Assembly (NCBI GenBank): GCA_951813615.1
Contig: OX638377.1
Coordinates: 4,738,599-4,802,598 of the forward strand
Reading direction: 5' to 3'
Length of the DNA stretch: 64,000 nucleotides
Source: an uncultured Latescibacterota bacterium
GTDB lineage: Bacteria; Latescibacterota; UBA2968; UBA8231
Shown here: piece by piece, positions 14,604 to 24,158 of the stretch
Numbering within the stretch: position 1 is the stretch's first letter
Layout of the letters: each line of letters begins with the position of its first letter
Made by a program: the position numbers and the translations under genes
The notes under the pieces: generated by a model
What the model was told of the DNA's origin: nothing
The model's database searches: none
The model's input: the letters and a program-made list of their open reading frames with translations, nothing else

Positions 14604-16925
14604 TTGGCGCGTCTTTCGTCCATATCCCGGTGTTTTTGGCTCGGCGTCTTTGTCGCAGTCCTTGGCGCGGGAGTTGCTGGAGGGGATGCGCCAAAGAACG
14701 CGGATGGGTCGTGGAAGTACAGCAATCATCTGGTGGAGGAAACGAGCCCGTATTTATTGCTGCACGTCCACAATCCGGTCGAGTGGTACCCCTGGGGGGA
14801 AGAGGCATTAGCGCGGGCCAAGGCCGAGGACAAGCCGATTTTTCTGTCGGTCGGCTACTCGACCTGCTATTGGTGCCACGTCATGGAGCGGCTGGTCTTT
14901 TCCGATCTCGAGATCGCGGCGCAGATGAATGCCAGCTTTATCAACATCAAGGTCGATCGCGAGGAGCGGCCCGACATCGACCGCATTTACATGCTGGCGA
15001 CCCAGCTAACTACCCGGCGCGGCGGCTGGCCCAATTCGGTGTTTTTGACGCCAGACCAAGAGCCGTTTTTCGCCGGCACGTACTTTCCGCCCGAGCCCTT
15101 GCCCGGGCGGCCTTCCTTTCCCCAAGTCTTGGACTTCACGCGCCAGCGCTGGCAGGACCAGCGCGAACAGGTGCTCCAAATCGCGGCCCGCTTGACTGCG
15201 GCCATCCGCGACTTGGAATCCGGCCAGCAGATGGCGGCCGTGCCGCCAGATTCTCTGCTAGTAGCGCGAGTGCTAGCCGCCATTCAGGCCCGCTACGACG
15301 CGATTAACGGCGGCTTCGGAGGCGCACCCAAGTTTCCCCCGAGCTTGCGCTTAGAGATGCTGATGGCCTCAGCCGAGCGCTTTGCCGATCCCCAAGTACA
15401 GCGCATCGTTTTGCATTCGCTGGAGCGGATGGCGGCCGGCGGCATCTACGACCAAATCGGCGGCGGCTTTCACCGCTACGCCACGGACGCCGAGTGGCGC
15501 GTGCCGCACTTCGAGAAGATGCTCTACAACCAAGCGCATTTGTCGCGGCTGTACTTGCGCGCGTACGAACTGACGGGAGACGACCGCTGGCGGTGGGTGG
15601 CAGAGGATATTTTTCGCTTTGTCGCGCGGGAGATGACTGGGCCAGAGGGCGCTTTTTACTCGGCCTTGGACGCCGAGACCGAGGCCGAAGAGGGCAAGTA
15701 CTATCTGTGGACTGCGAGAGATCTGGAGAACGTGTTGGGGCGCGATATAGAATTGTTCTGGAGCGTCTATGGGTCGGCCTCCATGCCCGAGGGCGAGGGG
15801 GGCGTCCTCTATGTGAAAACGCCGTCTGCCGAGGCCGAGTTGCGAGATCGGATGGAGCCCTTGCGGCAGCGCTTGTTTGCGGCGCGAACCGAGCGGCTCT
15901 ATCCCCTCCTCGACGACAAGGTACTAGCCGCTTGGAACGGGATGATGATCGAGGCGTACGCACGGGGTTTCGCGGTCTTAGGCGATCCTGCATATCGCCG
16001 GGCAGCCGAGCGGGCGGCCGATTTCGCTCTGCGGCACCTGCGGCGCGAGGACGGGAGGTTGTGGCGGGTCCATCGGCTGGGGATTTCGCAGCAGGCAGCG
16101 TATCTAAACGACTATGCGTTTTTGGCGCGCGGACTGACGGCATTGTATCGGGCCACTGGCGAGGCGCGTTGGTTGCAGGCCGCGCGCGAACTGAGCGCCG
16201 AGATGGTGACGCGATTTTGGGACGAAGAGATCGGGGGATTTTTCTTTACGGAAGCTAGCAACGCACTCATCGTGCGCAGCAAATTCGCCCAAGACTCGGC
16301 CCTACCTTCGGGCAATGCGGTAGCAGCTCACGCGCTGCTAGACCTAGCCGAGCTGACGGGCCAAGCGCACTACCGCAGCCGGGCGGCGCAAATCCTATCC
16401 GCTTTTAGCGGGGCCATGTGGGCGCAGCCCTCGGCCTCGGTGCATTTGACAGCCGCAGCCGAGCGCCATCTGCAAGCGTCGCCATCCGCAGCCGCGGCCG
16501 TTGCCACCCCAGCGGATTCGCTAGTCTCCATGCGGATCGAACTGCCCACGCAACAACCCATAGCGGGCGAGACGTTTGCCGTGGCCGTGCATCTAAGCAT
16601 TCGCCCAGGTTGGCACATCAACGCCAATCCACCCTCGGGCGATTTGCTCATTCCCACCTCGCTGACGCTGAATGCAGACTGGCCGTTGGACTTTGCCCGC
16701 GTGCGCTATCCCGCAGGTCGCTCGCAGGCCTTTCCGGCCTTAGAGGAGACGCTCTTGGTGTACGAGGATCAGGTCGCACTGTGGGCGGATTTGTCGCTGC
16801 CCCGAGCAGCGGCTGGGGCGGCGGGCTATTTGCGCTTCCTGGTCCAATATCAGGCTTGTGACGAGGTCCGTTGCCTCCCGCCGACGGAATTGAGCCAGAG
16901 CGTGCCGGTGGCCGTGGCACCATGA
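14604..16925 (+). CDS. YyaL/DUF255 thioredoxin-domain protein fused to a DsbD-like domain
   Basis: The 773-residue product has an N-terminal signal-like segment (about 1-26), then the DUF255/YyaL thioredoxin-like domain with NPVEWYPWGEEAL, the CxxC motif CYWC (C88, C91), and GGWPNSVFLTPD. A six-hairpin (alpha/alpha-barrel) domain follows up to about residue 600. The last 135 residues are unlike YyaL: they form a beta domain of the DsbD-alpha type ending YQACDEVRCLPP (C752, C757), which in DsbD delivers electrons to periplasmic thiol proteins. The start is TTG with GGAGG upstream. The stop overlaps the next gene (ATGA). Signal and fused domain both indicate a periplasmic thiol-disulfide role, unlike cytoplasmic YyaL. 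Confidence 0.85.
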   Translation: MARLSSISRCFWLGVFVAVLGAGVAGGDAPKNADGSWKYSNHLVEETSPYLLLHVHNPVEWYPWGEEALARAKAEDKPIFLSVGYSTCYWCHVMERLVFSDLEIAAQMNASFINIKVDREERPDIDRIYMLATQLTTRRGGWPNSVFLTPDQEPFFAGTYFPPEPLPGRPSFPQVLDFTRQRWQDQREQVLQIAARLTAAIRDLESGQQMAAVPPDSLLVARVLAAIQARYDAINGGFGGAPKFPPSLRLEMLMASAERFADPQVQRIVLHSLERMAAGGIYDQIGGGFHRYATDAEWRVPHFEKMLYNQAHLSRLYLRAYELTGDDRWRWVAEDIFRFVAREMTGPEGAFYSALDAETEAEEGKYYLWTARDLENVLGRDIELFWSVYGSASMPEGEGGVLYVKTPSAEAELRDRMEPLRQRLFAARTERLYPLLDDKVLAAWNGMMIEAYARGFAVLGDPAYRRAAERAADFALRHLRREDGRLWRVHRLGISQQAAYLNDYAFLARGLTALYRATGEARWLQAARELSAEMVTRFWDEEIGGFFFTEASNALIVRSKFAQDSALPSGNAVAAHALLDLAELTGQAHYRSRAAQILSAFSGAMWAQPSASVHLTAAAERHLQASPSAAAAVATPADSLVSMRIELPTQQPIAGETFAVAVHLSIRPGWHINANPPSGDLLIPTSLTLNADWPLDFARVRYPAGRSQAFPALEETLLVYEDQVALWADLSLPRAAAGAAGYLRFLVQYQACDEVRCLPPTELSQSVPVAVAP

Positions 16926-18949
16926 TCCAACGCGCCGACATCATCGGCTGCGGGGTGGGCGAGCCAGAGGCCGCCAAACTCCTCGCCCAAGTCGAAGCCC
17001 TCTCCGGCTCGCCGGAAGTGCGCTGGCGGGAGGCGGTTCGCTCCATTCTAAGGCCGGATCATCCCTTCGCGCTGCACCAGTTGCTCTATCGGGCAATCTA
17101 CGGCAGCGCGGGTGGCCCGGTGTTTTTCCCCGAGCCAGCAGACATTGAGCACGCGCATATGACGGCGCTGCGGCGCGAGCTTGGGCTGGATTCGCACGCC
17201 GCGCTCTTTGCGTGGTCGGTTGCAGAGCGAGAGGCGTTTTGGCAGCGGACGGTCGCTCGCTTGGGCATCCTCTTCCACAAGCCATACACGCAGCTACTCG
17301 ATCTCGCCCAAGGAGTCGAAGCACCCAAGTGGTTTGTCGGGGCCGAAATGAACATCGCCGAGAGTTGCTTTCAGGCCCCCGCCGATCAGACGGCCATTGT
17401 CTTCCAGCGCGAAGGCGGCCAACTTGGGAGGATGAGTTTCGGTGCCCTAGAATCCCTGTGCGACCGGGTCGCCGGCGGATTGTGCGCGTTGGGATTTGGC
17501 CCCGGCGACCAGATTGCCGTGGCCATGCCGATGACGGCCGAGTCGGTGGCGATCTACCTGGGGATCATCAAGGCCGGTTGCGCGGTGGTGGCCATTGCCG
17601 ACAGTTTCGCCGCCCCCCAGATCGCCGCCCGGCTGCGGATCGGGGAGGCCAAGGCCGTTTTTACCCAAGACGTGATTTTGCGCGGGGGGCGCGAGTTGCC
17701 GCTGTACCCGCGCTTGGTCGCCGCGGAGGCTCCATTGGCGATTGTATTGCCGGGGCGCGTGGAAGGATTGACGGAAGCGCTGCGTCCCGGGGACCTGCGC
17801 TGGGACGACTTCTTGTCGGTCGAGGCTGTGTCCGAGGCTGTGGTCTGTGACCCCGACGAGACGACCAATGTCCTGTTTTCATCGGGGACTACCGGCGATC
17901 CCAAGGCCCTGCCTTGGACCCATGTCAACCCGATCAAGTGCGGTGCAGACGCCCATTATCACCAAGATGTTCACCCGGGCGATGTGGTTGCTTGGCCGAC
18001 CAATTTGGGCTGGATGATGGGGCCGTGGCTGATCTATGCGGCCTTTTTGAATCGGGCGACCATGGCACTCTACTATGGGAAGGCGACGGAGCGAGGCTTT
18101 GGGGAGTTTGTGCAGGCGGCTGGCATTACCATGCTAGGCATCATTCCGAGCATGGTGCGGACTTGGCGCAGCACGAGCTGCATGGAAGGAATCGACTTTT
18201 CGGCGATTCGGGCTTTCAGTACCACCGGGGAGTGCTCCAATCCCGAGGACATGCACTATCTGATGGCACTGGCGGGGTATCGGCCCGTACTCGAATACTG
18301 CGGCGGCACCGAGTTGGCGGGCGGCTATTTGCTCAGCACACTAGTCGAGCCGGTCGCACCCGCGACTTTTAATTCGGCCGCGCTGGGAACGGACTTGGCG
18401 ATTTTGGACGAGGACGGGCAGGAATGCGCAAGCGGTGAAGTCTTTCTGGTACCGCCCGCCATTGGCATGTCAACTCGGGTGCTCAACCGCGACCACCGCG
18501 AAGTGTACTACGCGGGCGTACCCAAGCGGGACGGAGTGCCACTGCGCCGCCACGGAGACCAAGTTGAACGACTGGCTCCGGGCATCTACCGAGTCCACGG
18601 CCGAGCCGACGACGTGATGAACCTAGGCGGGATTATGGTGAGCTCCGCAGAGATCGAGCGAGCCTTGAATACGATGCCGGGCGTGGTCGAGACCGCGGCG
18701 ATTGCAGCGCCGCCGCCGGGAGGTGGGCCGAGTCTGTTAGTGGTCTTCGCGGTGCTGGAGGACGCCGGCGACCACTTGCAAGACGCGATGCAGCAGACGA
18801 TCCGCCGGGAACTCAACCCGCTCTTCAAGATTCACGAAGTAGTAGTAGTAGAATCGCTGCCGCGCACCGCGTCGAACAAGGTAATGCGGCGGGTTTTGCG
18901 GGAGCGGTATGGAAAGCAACCGCGCGAACATCAACGCGCCGGCTCGTAG
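16922..18949 (+). CDS. AMP-forming acyl-CoA synthetase, acyl-activating enzyme 17/18 type
   Basis: The 675-residue member of the ANL superfamily has a P-loop-like motif LFSSGTTGDPKALPW, the adenine site FSTTGECSNPEDM, and YCGGTELAGGY. The hinge is RVHGRADDVMNLGG and the catalytic Lys lies in RTASNKVMRR near the end. An N-terminal part of about 150 residues precedes the AMP-binding domain, as in acetoacetyl-CoA synthetase and plant peroxisomal AAE17/18. It should activate a carboxylic acid to its CoA ester using ATP; the substrate is unknown. It starts four bases before the stop of the YyaL-DsbD gene (ATGA overlap), indicating translational coupling. Confidence 0.87.
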   Translation: MIQRADIIGCGVGEPEAAKLLAQVEALSGSPEVRWREAVRSILRPDHPFALHQLLYRAIYGSAGGPVFFPEPADIEHAHMTALRRELGLDSHAALFAWSVAEREAFWQRTVARLGILFHKPYTQLLDLAQGVEAPKWFVGAEMNIAESCFQAPADQTAIVFQREGGQLGRMSFGALESLCDRVAGGLCALGFGPGDQIAVAMPMTAESVAIYLGIIKAGCAVVAIADSFAAPQIAARLRIGEAKAVFTQDVILRGGRELPLYPRLVAAEAPLAIVLPGRVEGLTEALRPGDLRWDDFLSVEAVSEAVVCDPDETTNVLFSSGTTGDPKALPWTHVNPIKCGADAHYHQDVHPGDVVAWPTNLGWMMGPWLIYAAFLNRATMALYYGKATERGFGEFVQAAGITMLGIIPSMVRTWRSTSCMEGIDFSAIRAFSTTGECSNPEDMHYLMALAGYRPVLEYCGGTELAGGYLLSTLVEPVAPATFNSAALGTDLAILDEDGQECASGEVFLVPPAIGMSTRVLNRDHREVYYAGVPKRDGVPLRRHGDQVERLAPGIYRVHGRADDVMNLGGIMVSSAEIERALNTMPGVVETAAIAAPPPGGGPSLLVVFAVLEDAGDHLQDAMQQTIRRELNPLFKIHEVVVVESLPRTASNKVMRRVLRERYGKQPREHQRAGS

Positions 18950-18972
18950 AAGCCGAGCGAAAGGAGCATCCG

Positions 18973-20427
18973 ATGCGACATGGCTATCTGTCCGTTTTGC
19001 TGCTGCTGGTGGCGATCTATCCGGCTGAAGCTGGCCGCTACGACGATCCGAGCTTTCTCAGAAACCACCTCGTCTCCGGTGGGGTGCCCAAAGACGGCAT
19101 TCCGGCCTTGACAAACCCCATCTTCGTGGCACCGAACGAAGTAAATTACGTCCAAGAAAACGATGTGGTTATGGGGATAGTGATCAACGGCGAACCACGG
19201 GCCTATCCACACAACATCGGCTGGTGGAACGAGATCATCAACGATCGCGTCGGCGATCAGTCGGTCGTAGTGTCCCTGTGCCCGCTTACAGGTACCGGCC
19301 AAGTCTTCAACGCCACCGATAGCGACGGCTCGCAAATCGAGTTTGGGGTCTCCGGTCTGCTGATCAACAGCAACTTGGTCATGTACGACCGGCGCGACGG
19401 CGAAACGCTTTACCCGCAGATGATTTACACGGCCATCAACGGCGATCGGGCCGGCGACCGCCTAGAGCTGATGCCCGTGGTGGAGACGACTTGGGCGCTG
19501 TGGCAACGGATGTACCCAAGCACCACCGTAGTACAAGCCACCACGGGCTGGGCGCGTTATAACTCGCGACCAGCTTACAACGAAGACCAATATACCTTCT
19601 ATCCCTACGGCGATTATCGCACCAGCCATGAGTACCTGATTTTCCCACCCACGACCAACGGCGGCGCATTCGACCATCGCTTTGAAACCAAAGATTTAGT
19701 GTTGGGGTTGTGCCTCAACGACCAGACCAAAGCGTACCCCTTCGCGCTGATGCCCGACGGGGCGGTGATCAACGACTTCGTCGGCGATGACCTCGTAGTC
19801 ATCCTATTCGACGCGGCGTCGCATACGGCCTTGGCCTATTTCAACCAAATCGACGACGAGCCCTTAAGCTTTTACGGAGTGGAATCCGAGGGGCCGCTAC
19901 CGGTGGAATTCATGGATGCGGAGACAGGTTCGCGCTGGAACATGCTCGGAGAAGCCGTCGCGGGGCCGCTCGCGGGGCGGCGGTTAGCGCAAGTTCCGGC
20001 CTACAACGCCATGTGGTTTGCCTGGACCGCCTACTGGCCCGATACGGAGGTCTGGGAGCCGGGCGAGGGCATTCTCAGCCAAGAGGACATCGAGCAGATC
20101 GAGCAAGCCGCAACGGTCGTCGAAGCCTCTGATGCCGCGCCTACGGGCTTTGCCCTGCGGCAAAATTTTCCCAACCCATTCAACGCGCAGACGCTGATCC
20201 AGTACGAGCTACCAACGGCTGGGCCTGTGAGGATCAGCGTATTCAACGCGGCCGGGCAGCAAGTGCGCTTGCTAGTGGACGAACACCAAGCGGCTGGGTT
20301 ATACTTGCAGCCTTGGGACGGGCGCGACGACGCCGGGCAGCAAGTGGCCAGCGGCGCGTACTTATACCGGCTGGAAGCACCGACGACCGGGTTTGTCCAG
20401 ACGCGAACGATGACTTTGGTGCGCTGA
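18973..20427 (+). CDS. DUF3179 protein with C-terminal FlgD/T9SS-like sorting tail
   Basis: The 484-residue product is exported (signal peptide about 1-20, ending AEAG). The bulk is a DUF3179 domain: AYPHNIGWWNEIINDRVGD, SLCPLTGTGQVF, LYPQMIYTA, and a second half with KAYPFALMPDGAVINDFVGDDLVV. It looks like two halves of one duplicated fold. From about residue 390 comes the tail FALRQNFPNPFNAQT ... GAYLYRL, the FlgD-Ig-like/T9SS type A-like C-terminus also found in the two surface proteins at 57-64 kb. The domain's function is unknown; the conserved Cys in SLCPLTG has been thought to bind metal or substrate, which I cannot test. A strong ribosome site (AAAGGAG) precedes the ATG. Confidence 0.85.
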   Translation: MRHGYLSVLLLLVAIYPAEAGRYDDPSFLRNHLVSGGVPKDGIPALTNPIFVAPNEVNYVQENDVVMGIVINGEPRAYPHNIGWWNEIINDRVGDQSVVVSLCPLTGTGQVFNATDSDGSQIEFGVSGLLINSNLVMYDRRDGETLYPQMIYTAINGDRAGDRLELMPVVETTWALWQRMYPSTTVVQATTGWARYNSRPAYNEDQYTFYPYGDYRTSHEYLIFPPTTNGGAFDHRFETKDLVLGLCLNDQTKAYPFALMPDGAVINDFVGDDLVVILFDAASHTALAYFNQIDDEPLSFYGVESEGPLPVEFMDAETGSRWNMLGEAVAGPLAGRRLAQVPAYNAMWFAWTAYWPDTEVWEPGEGILSQEDIEQIEQAATVVEASDAAPTGFALRQNFPNPFNAQTLIQYELPTAGPVRISVFNAAGQQVRLLVDEHQAAGLYLQPWDGRDDAGQQVASGAYLYRLEAPTTGFVQTRTMTLVR

Positions 20428-20460
20428 CCAAACGCACCGCGAAACCTTAGGGGAGACGAC

Positions 20461-22815
20461 ATGAGCAATTTTCTCAGTCGCTATCTACACTGGTTGCACC
20501 TGCGGTGGCCGGCCGGCGTGGTGGAGAAGTTACCACGGGTGGATGAGCACGGGCAAAGCAATGTCTCTGGGCTATACATCGTCGGCGACTTGACCGGGAT
20601 TCCGCTGTTGAAGTTTTCGGCCGATACGGGTGCGCGGGCCGTGCAGCACATCGCAGCCGACGAGGCATTCCAGCGCAGCAAGGGGCAGGAGGATGTCTTG
20701 GACTTGGCGATTGTCGGCGCGGGCGTTTCCGGCATGTCCGCGGCCTTGGAGGCGCGGGAGGCCGGGTTGTCGTTTGTGCTTTTGGAGGCAACCGAGCCGT
20801 TTTCCACGCTGGTCAATTTCCCCAAGGGCAAGCCCATTTACACCTATCCCACCGAGATGGAGCCAGCCGGGCAGATCCGCTTTAAGGCCGAGGTCAAGGA
20901 GCCGCTGATTGAGGAGTTGAACGAGCAGACGCTCGCCCAGGGCATCGAGCCGACTATAGCGCGAGTCGAGCAGGTAAAAAAGCAGGGCGACCTCTTTGAA
21001 CTCGAGATCCCGCGCCAGGAGAATATCAAGGCCCGCCGCGTGATCGTCGGGATCGGGCGCTCGGGCAACTTTCGCAAGCTCGGGGTGCCGGGCGAACAAT
21101 TGGACAAGGTCTTCAACCGCTTGCACGATCCCGTTGACTTCTGCGACAAAGAGGTGCTGGTCGTTGGCGGCGGCGACAGCGCCTTAGAGGCGGCCATTGC
21201 CATCGCCCAATGCGGCGGGCGCGTGACCGTCTCCTACCGCAAGCCCGAATTTTCCCGCCCGAAGCCCGAAAACGTCGAAAAGCTGAACATGCTCGCGGCC
21301 GATCCAATGGCCGACGTGGCCGTGGATACTCCTTCTTCCGAGCGGGTGACGACCAGCAGCGGTGCCTTTATGGAGAAGGGCCGCCAAGCGGGTTCGATCC
21401 GCCTGCTGATGGCCAGTCAAGTGCTGAACATCGAGGAAGACGAGGTCGCGCTCAAAGACGCCGAGGGCCAGCAACTGAACCTGCCCAACGACGCGGTGTT
21501 TTCCATGATTGGACGAGAGGCCCCACTCGACTTTTTTAGACGCAGCGGCGTGGAGATCAACGGCGAATGGCGACCGGGCCGTTGGCTGTCTTTGGGATTC
21601 ATCCTGCTGGCGGCGGTTTTCATCTACCACTGGAAGACCGACGCGGGCATTCCCATCAAGCACTGGTTCCAAGAAGCCAATTTCTTTCCCTTCAACCTAG
21701 CGGCACCGTCGGCCGCCCATACCTTGTGGGATACGGTGCAGGTGTCGATGACCCAGCCGAGTTTCTACTACTCGCTGGCCTATTGCCTGTGCGTCGTCCT
21801 ATTCGGCTTGCAGCGCATAAAGCGACGGCGCACACCGTACATCAAAGTGCAGACGCTGACGCTGATGGCGGTCCAGTGCATTCCGCTCTTTCTGCTGCCC
21901 TATCTGTTCTTGCCTTGGGCGGGGTACAATGGCTGGTTCGACGAGGGTGCTTGGCTCAAGCCGGTGGCCGATGGCCTGTTTCCCGAGTCGCAATGGGCCG
22001 AACACGGGCGCGAATACTGGCGATCTCTGGGGTTGATCCTCGCTTGGCCGCTGTTTTTTTGGAACGTCTTTACCAGCGAGCCGCTGTGGTGGTGGCTGGC
22101 CATTAGCCTCGTGCAGACCTTTGTCATCATCCCGCTGATCATCTACTTCTGGGGTAAAGGGGCTTACTGCGGCTGGATCTGTTCGTGCGGCGCACTGGCC
22201 GAAACCATGGGCGACAATCACCGGCACAAGATGCCGCACGGCATGGTGTGGAACAAGGTGAACATCGTAGGGCAGGTCGTGCTGCTATTGGCCAGCGTGC
22301 TGCTCATCTTGCGCCTAGTCGGCTGGGCTTTGCCGCACGATCACTGGATCAACGGGGCCTACATGGGGCTATTTATGGGCAAGGGTACAAACTGGGGCAA
22401 TCTGCCCTTCCCGTTGACTTTTCTCAACTACGTGTGGTCGGTCGATCTGCTGCTGGCCGGCATCTTAGGCGTCGGGCTGTACTGGCATTTCAGCGGCCGG
22501 ATGTGGTGTCGCTTTGCCTGTCCGCTGGCGGCCCTGATGCACGTGTACGCGCGCTTCAGCCGCTTCCGCATCCTCGCCGACAAGAAAAAGTGCATCTCCT
22601 GCAATGTCTGCACTTCGGTGTGCCACCAAGGCATCGACATTATGAACTTCGCCAACAAGGGGCTGCCCATGGCCGACCCGGAGTGCGTGCGCTGTAGCGC
22701 ATGCGTGCAGTCTTGCCCCACGGGCGTGCTGGAATTTGGTCAGGTTGATAAAAACGACGAGGTGATAAAGACCGACGGGCTAGCCGCATCGCCGGTGCGG
22801 ATGCAGGAAAAGTAG
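20461..22815 (+). CDS. Flavoprotein fused to NapH/CcoG-like membrane polyferredoxin; FAD domain permuted
   Basis: The 784-residue product has three parts. Residues 1-370 form a TrxR/YpdA-like flavoprotein with an FAD motif GAGVSG (86-91), an NAD(P) motif GGGDSA (236-241) and SMIGR (348-352). The motif GLYIVGDLTG, normally near the C-terminal end of this fold, stands at 37-46, ahead of the first Rossmann motif. Residues about 375-690 contain several membrane helices with CGWICSCG and CRFACP, as in NapH, NosR and CcoG. The end carries two 4Fe-4S clusters (C711, C714, C717, C721 and C742, C745, C748, C752). It probably passes electrons between NAD(P)H and a membrane or periplasmic acceptor. Ribosome site GGGGAG upstream of ATG. 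Possible partners are the exported thiol protein and DUF3179 protein of this operon. Confidence 0.86.
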   Translation: MSNFLSRYLHWLHLRWPAGVVEKLPRVDEHGQSNVSGLYIVGDLTGIPLLKFSADTGARAVQHIAADEAFQRSKGQEDVLDLAIVGAGVSGMSAALEAREAGLSFVLLEATEPFSTLVNFPKGKPIYTYPTEMEPAGQIRFKAEVKEPLIEELNEQTLAQGIEPTIARVEQVKKQGDLFELEIPRQENIKARRVIVGIGRSGNFRKLGVPGEQLDKVFNRLHDPVDFCDKEVLVVGGGDSALEAAIAIAQCGGRVTVSYRKPEFSRPKPENVEKLNMLAADPMADVAVDTPSSERVTTSSGAFMEKGRQAGSIRLLMASQVLNIEEDEVALKDAEGQQLNLPNDAVFSMIGREAPLDFFRRSGVEINGEWRPGRWLSLGFILLAAVFIYHWKTDAGIPIKHWFQEANFFPFNLAAPSAAHTLWDTVQVSMTQPSFYYSLAYCLCVVLFGLQRIKRRRTPYIKVQTLTLMAVQCIPLFLLPYLFLPWAGYNGWFDEGAWLKPVADGLFPESQWAEHGREYWRSLGLILAWPLFFWNVFTSEPLWWWLAISLVQTFVIIPLIIYFWGKGAYCGWICSCGALAETMGDNHRHKMPHGMVWNKVNIVGQVVLLLASVLLILRLVGWALPHDHWINGAYMGLFMGKGTNWGNLPFPLTFLNYVWSVDLLLAGILGVGLYWHFSGRMWCRFACPLAALMHVYARFSRFRILADKKKCISCNVCTSVCHQGIDIMNFANKGLPMADPECVRCSACVQSCPTGVLEFGQVDKNDEVIKTDGLAASPVRMQEK

Positions 22816-22825
22816 GGACGACGTC

Positions 22826-24154
22826 CTAGTCAACATCGTCTAAATCTACTTCTTCAACTGAAGGAGGCGCAATTCTTGGCCGCTTTTGAATGATTGCTGC
22901 AAATTTTGGTTCAAACCTAGTGCGGACAAAGCTGCGACGGGCATGATCCTTAGCGGGTTTGTTCGTCGCCTTGTACATGCTGCGCAGCCACTTCGGATTC
23001 ACGGTCTCTCCAACTGTCGCCGCGATTTGTTCAACCTCGTTTTCCGTGAGCATGTACTCGCTGGCCAGCAACTGTACCTCATCTTCCATTGCTGTAATCA
23101 GATCCTTTGCGTCGTCGTCAACCAAGCGATCGGCAATAGCCTTGGCCGCAAACTGCGCCCCGGTGCCACCTGCCAACCCACCTACGACGCCACCTATAAA
23201 ACTGCCTATAGTCGTGCTGATAAAAGGCACTGCACTGCCAACGGCGTCGCCTGCGATCATGCCGCCCATCCAGCCGCCAACCCCTCCTGCAACCGCGGCC
23301 GCATTCACTGTGGCGTTTTTGGCAAACTGCCGCCAAGAAATGGAACCGCCGAAAGCGGCTCGGTAGAAGTCTGGAGCACTTGTCACCACGGTTGTTATGA
23401 CCGCGGTTATAGCATTGGAACGGAGGAGTCTGGATACGTTACTTAATGCGCCAGCCCCAGAGACCGCTCTCCCAAGTGATCCAGCGGCAATGCGCTGGAC
23501 CGCCTCGCGCCCACTATCAGCGGCCAAGCGGGCGGTGCTGCTCACCTTGAGTAAGACGGGAATGCGCTGGATAACCTCGCGCCCGCCCTCAGTATTTAAG
23601 GTACGCCATAAGGCCCTTGCTCCATTGCGCACGGCTGCCACTCCGATGGCAGCATTCTTAGAACGCAACAACTGGATGCTAGCGAAAGGAGGCAACCACG
23701 GGGCGTTAACGATGCTTGTTATAAGCGCATTGCTGCCATTATTTCGAGGATCGAGTGCGGATTGGAACGCCGCTCTGACCGCTGCCGGGCTACTCGTGCC
23801 GCCGTGGAGGTCTTGGGCATAGGTAATAATAGACGAGACCGACGAGGCACCCGTAGCGGTCACGCGTTGCGTTTTTGCATCAAAGACTAGGCAATCAACA
23901 TTCCCCGCACGAGCTATGTTCCGCGCTTGCGTATAGGTCACCGTGCCCTGCTTGACCAGCACGGCCGCGGGATTCGCAACACCTGGAACCTTGCCCCGTG
24001 CAATGCGGTCGCGCATCTGCTGCACGCAGGCTTCGTACTGATCCTTGGGAACTTCAAGGACCTGCCCTAGATAGCGGTAATTCCCAGTTCTCGAATCGAA
24101 CGCTGTATGAACCGTTGCGGATGCGTTCTGGCAATAGTTCGATTGAACGCGCAA
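22826..24154 (-). CDS. Unknown protein with central glycine-zipper membrane segment
   Basis: The frame has 442 residues with a TTG start; no family is recognised. Residues 1-110 look soluble (TYTQARNIARAGNVDCLVFD, with an internal KTQRVTATG). Residues 185-230 contain two related helices (GREVIQRI and GREAVQRI). Residues 286-330 are a long glycine zipper (VAGGVGGWMGGMIAGDAVG ... GGVVGGLAGGTGA), usual for membrane-inserting or oligomerising segments. An acidic helical part and a basic, then acidic, C-terminus follow. There is no signal peptide. A well-placed ATG with its own ribosome site lies just upstream in another frame (24159-24218), so the true N-terminus may be lost to a frameshift. Could be a membrane-acting effector, but this is speculation. 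Convergent with the polyferredoxin gene. Confidence 0.6.
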   Translation of the reverse strand: MRVQSNYCQNASATVHTAFDSRTGNYRYLGQVLEVPKDQYEACVQQMRDRIARGKVPGVANPAAVLVKQGTVTYTQARNIARAGNVDCLVFDAKTQRVTATGASSVSSIITYAQDLHGGTSSPAAVRAAFQSALDPRNNGSNALITSIVNAPWLPPFASIQLLRSKNAAIGVAAVRNGARALWRTLNTEGGREVIQRIPVLLKVSSTARLAADSGREAVQRIAAGSLGRAVSGAGALSNVSRLLRSNAITAVITTVVTSAPDFYRAAFGGSISWRQFAKNATVNAAAVAGGVGGWMGGMIAGDAVGSAVPFISTTIGSFIGGVVGGLAGGTGAQFAAKAIADRLVDDDAKDLITAMEDEVQLLASEYMLTENEVEQIAATVGETVNPKWLRSMYKATNKPAKDHARRSFVRTRFEPKFAAIIQKRPRIAPPSVEEVDLDDVD

Positions 24155-24158
24155 GTCC

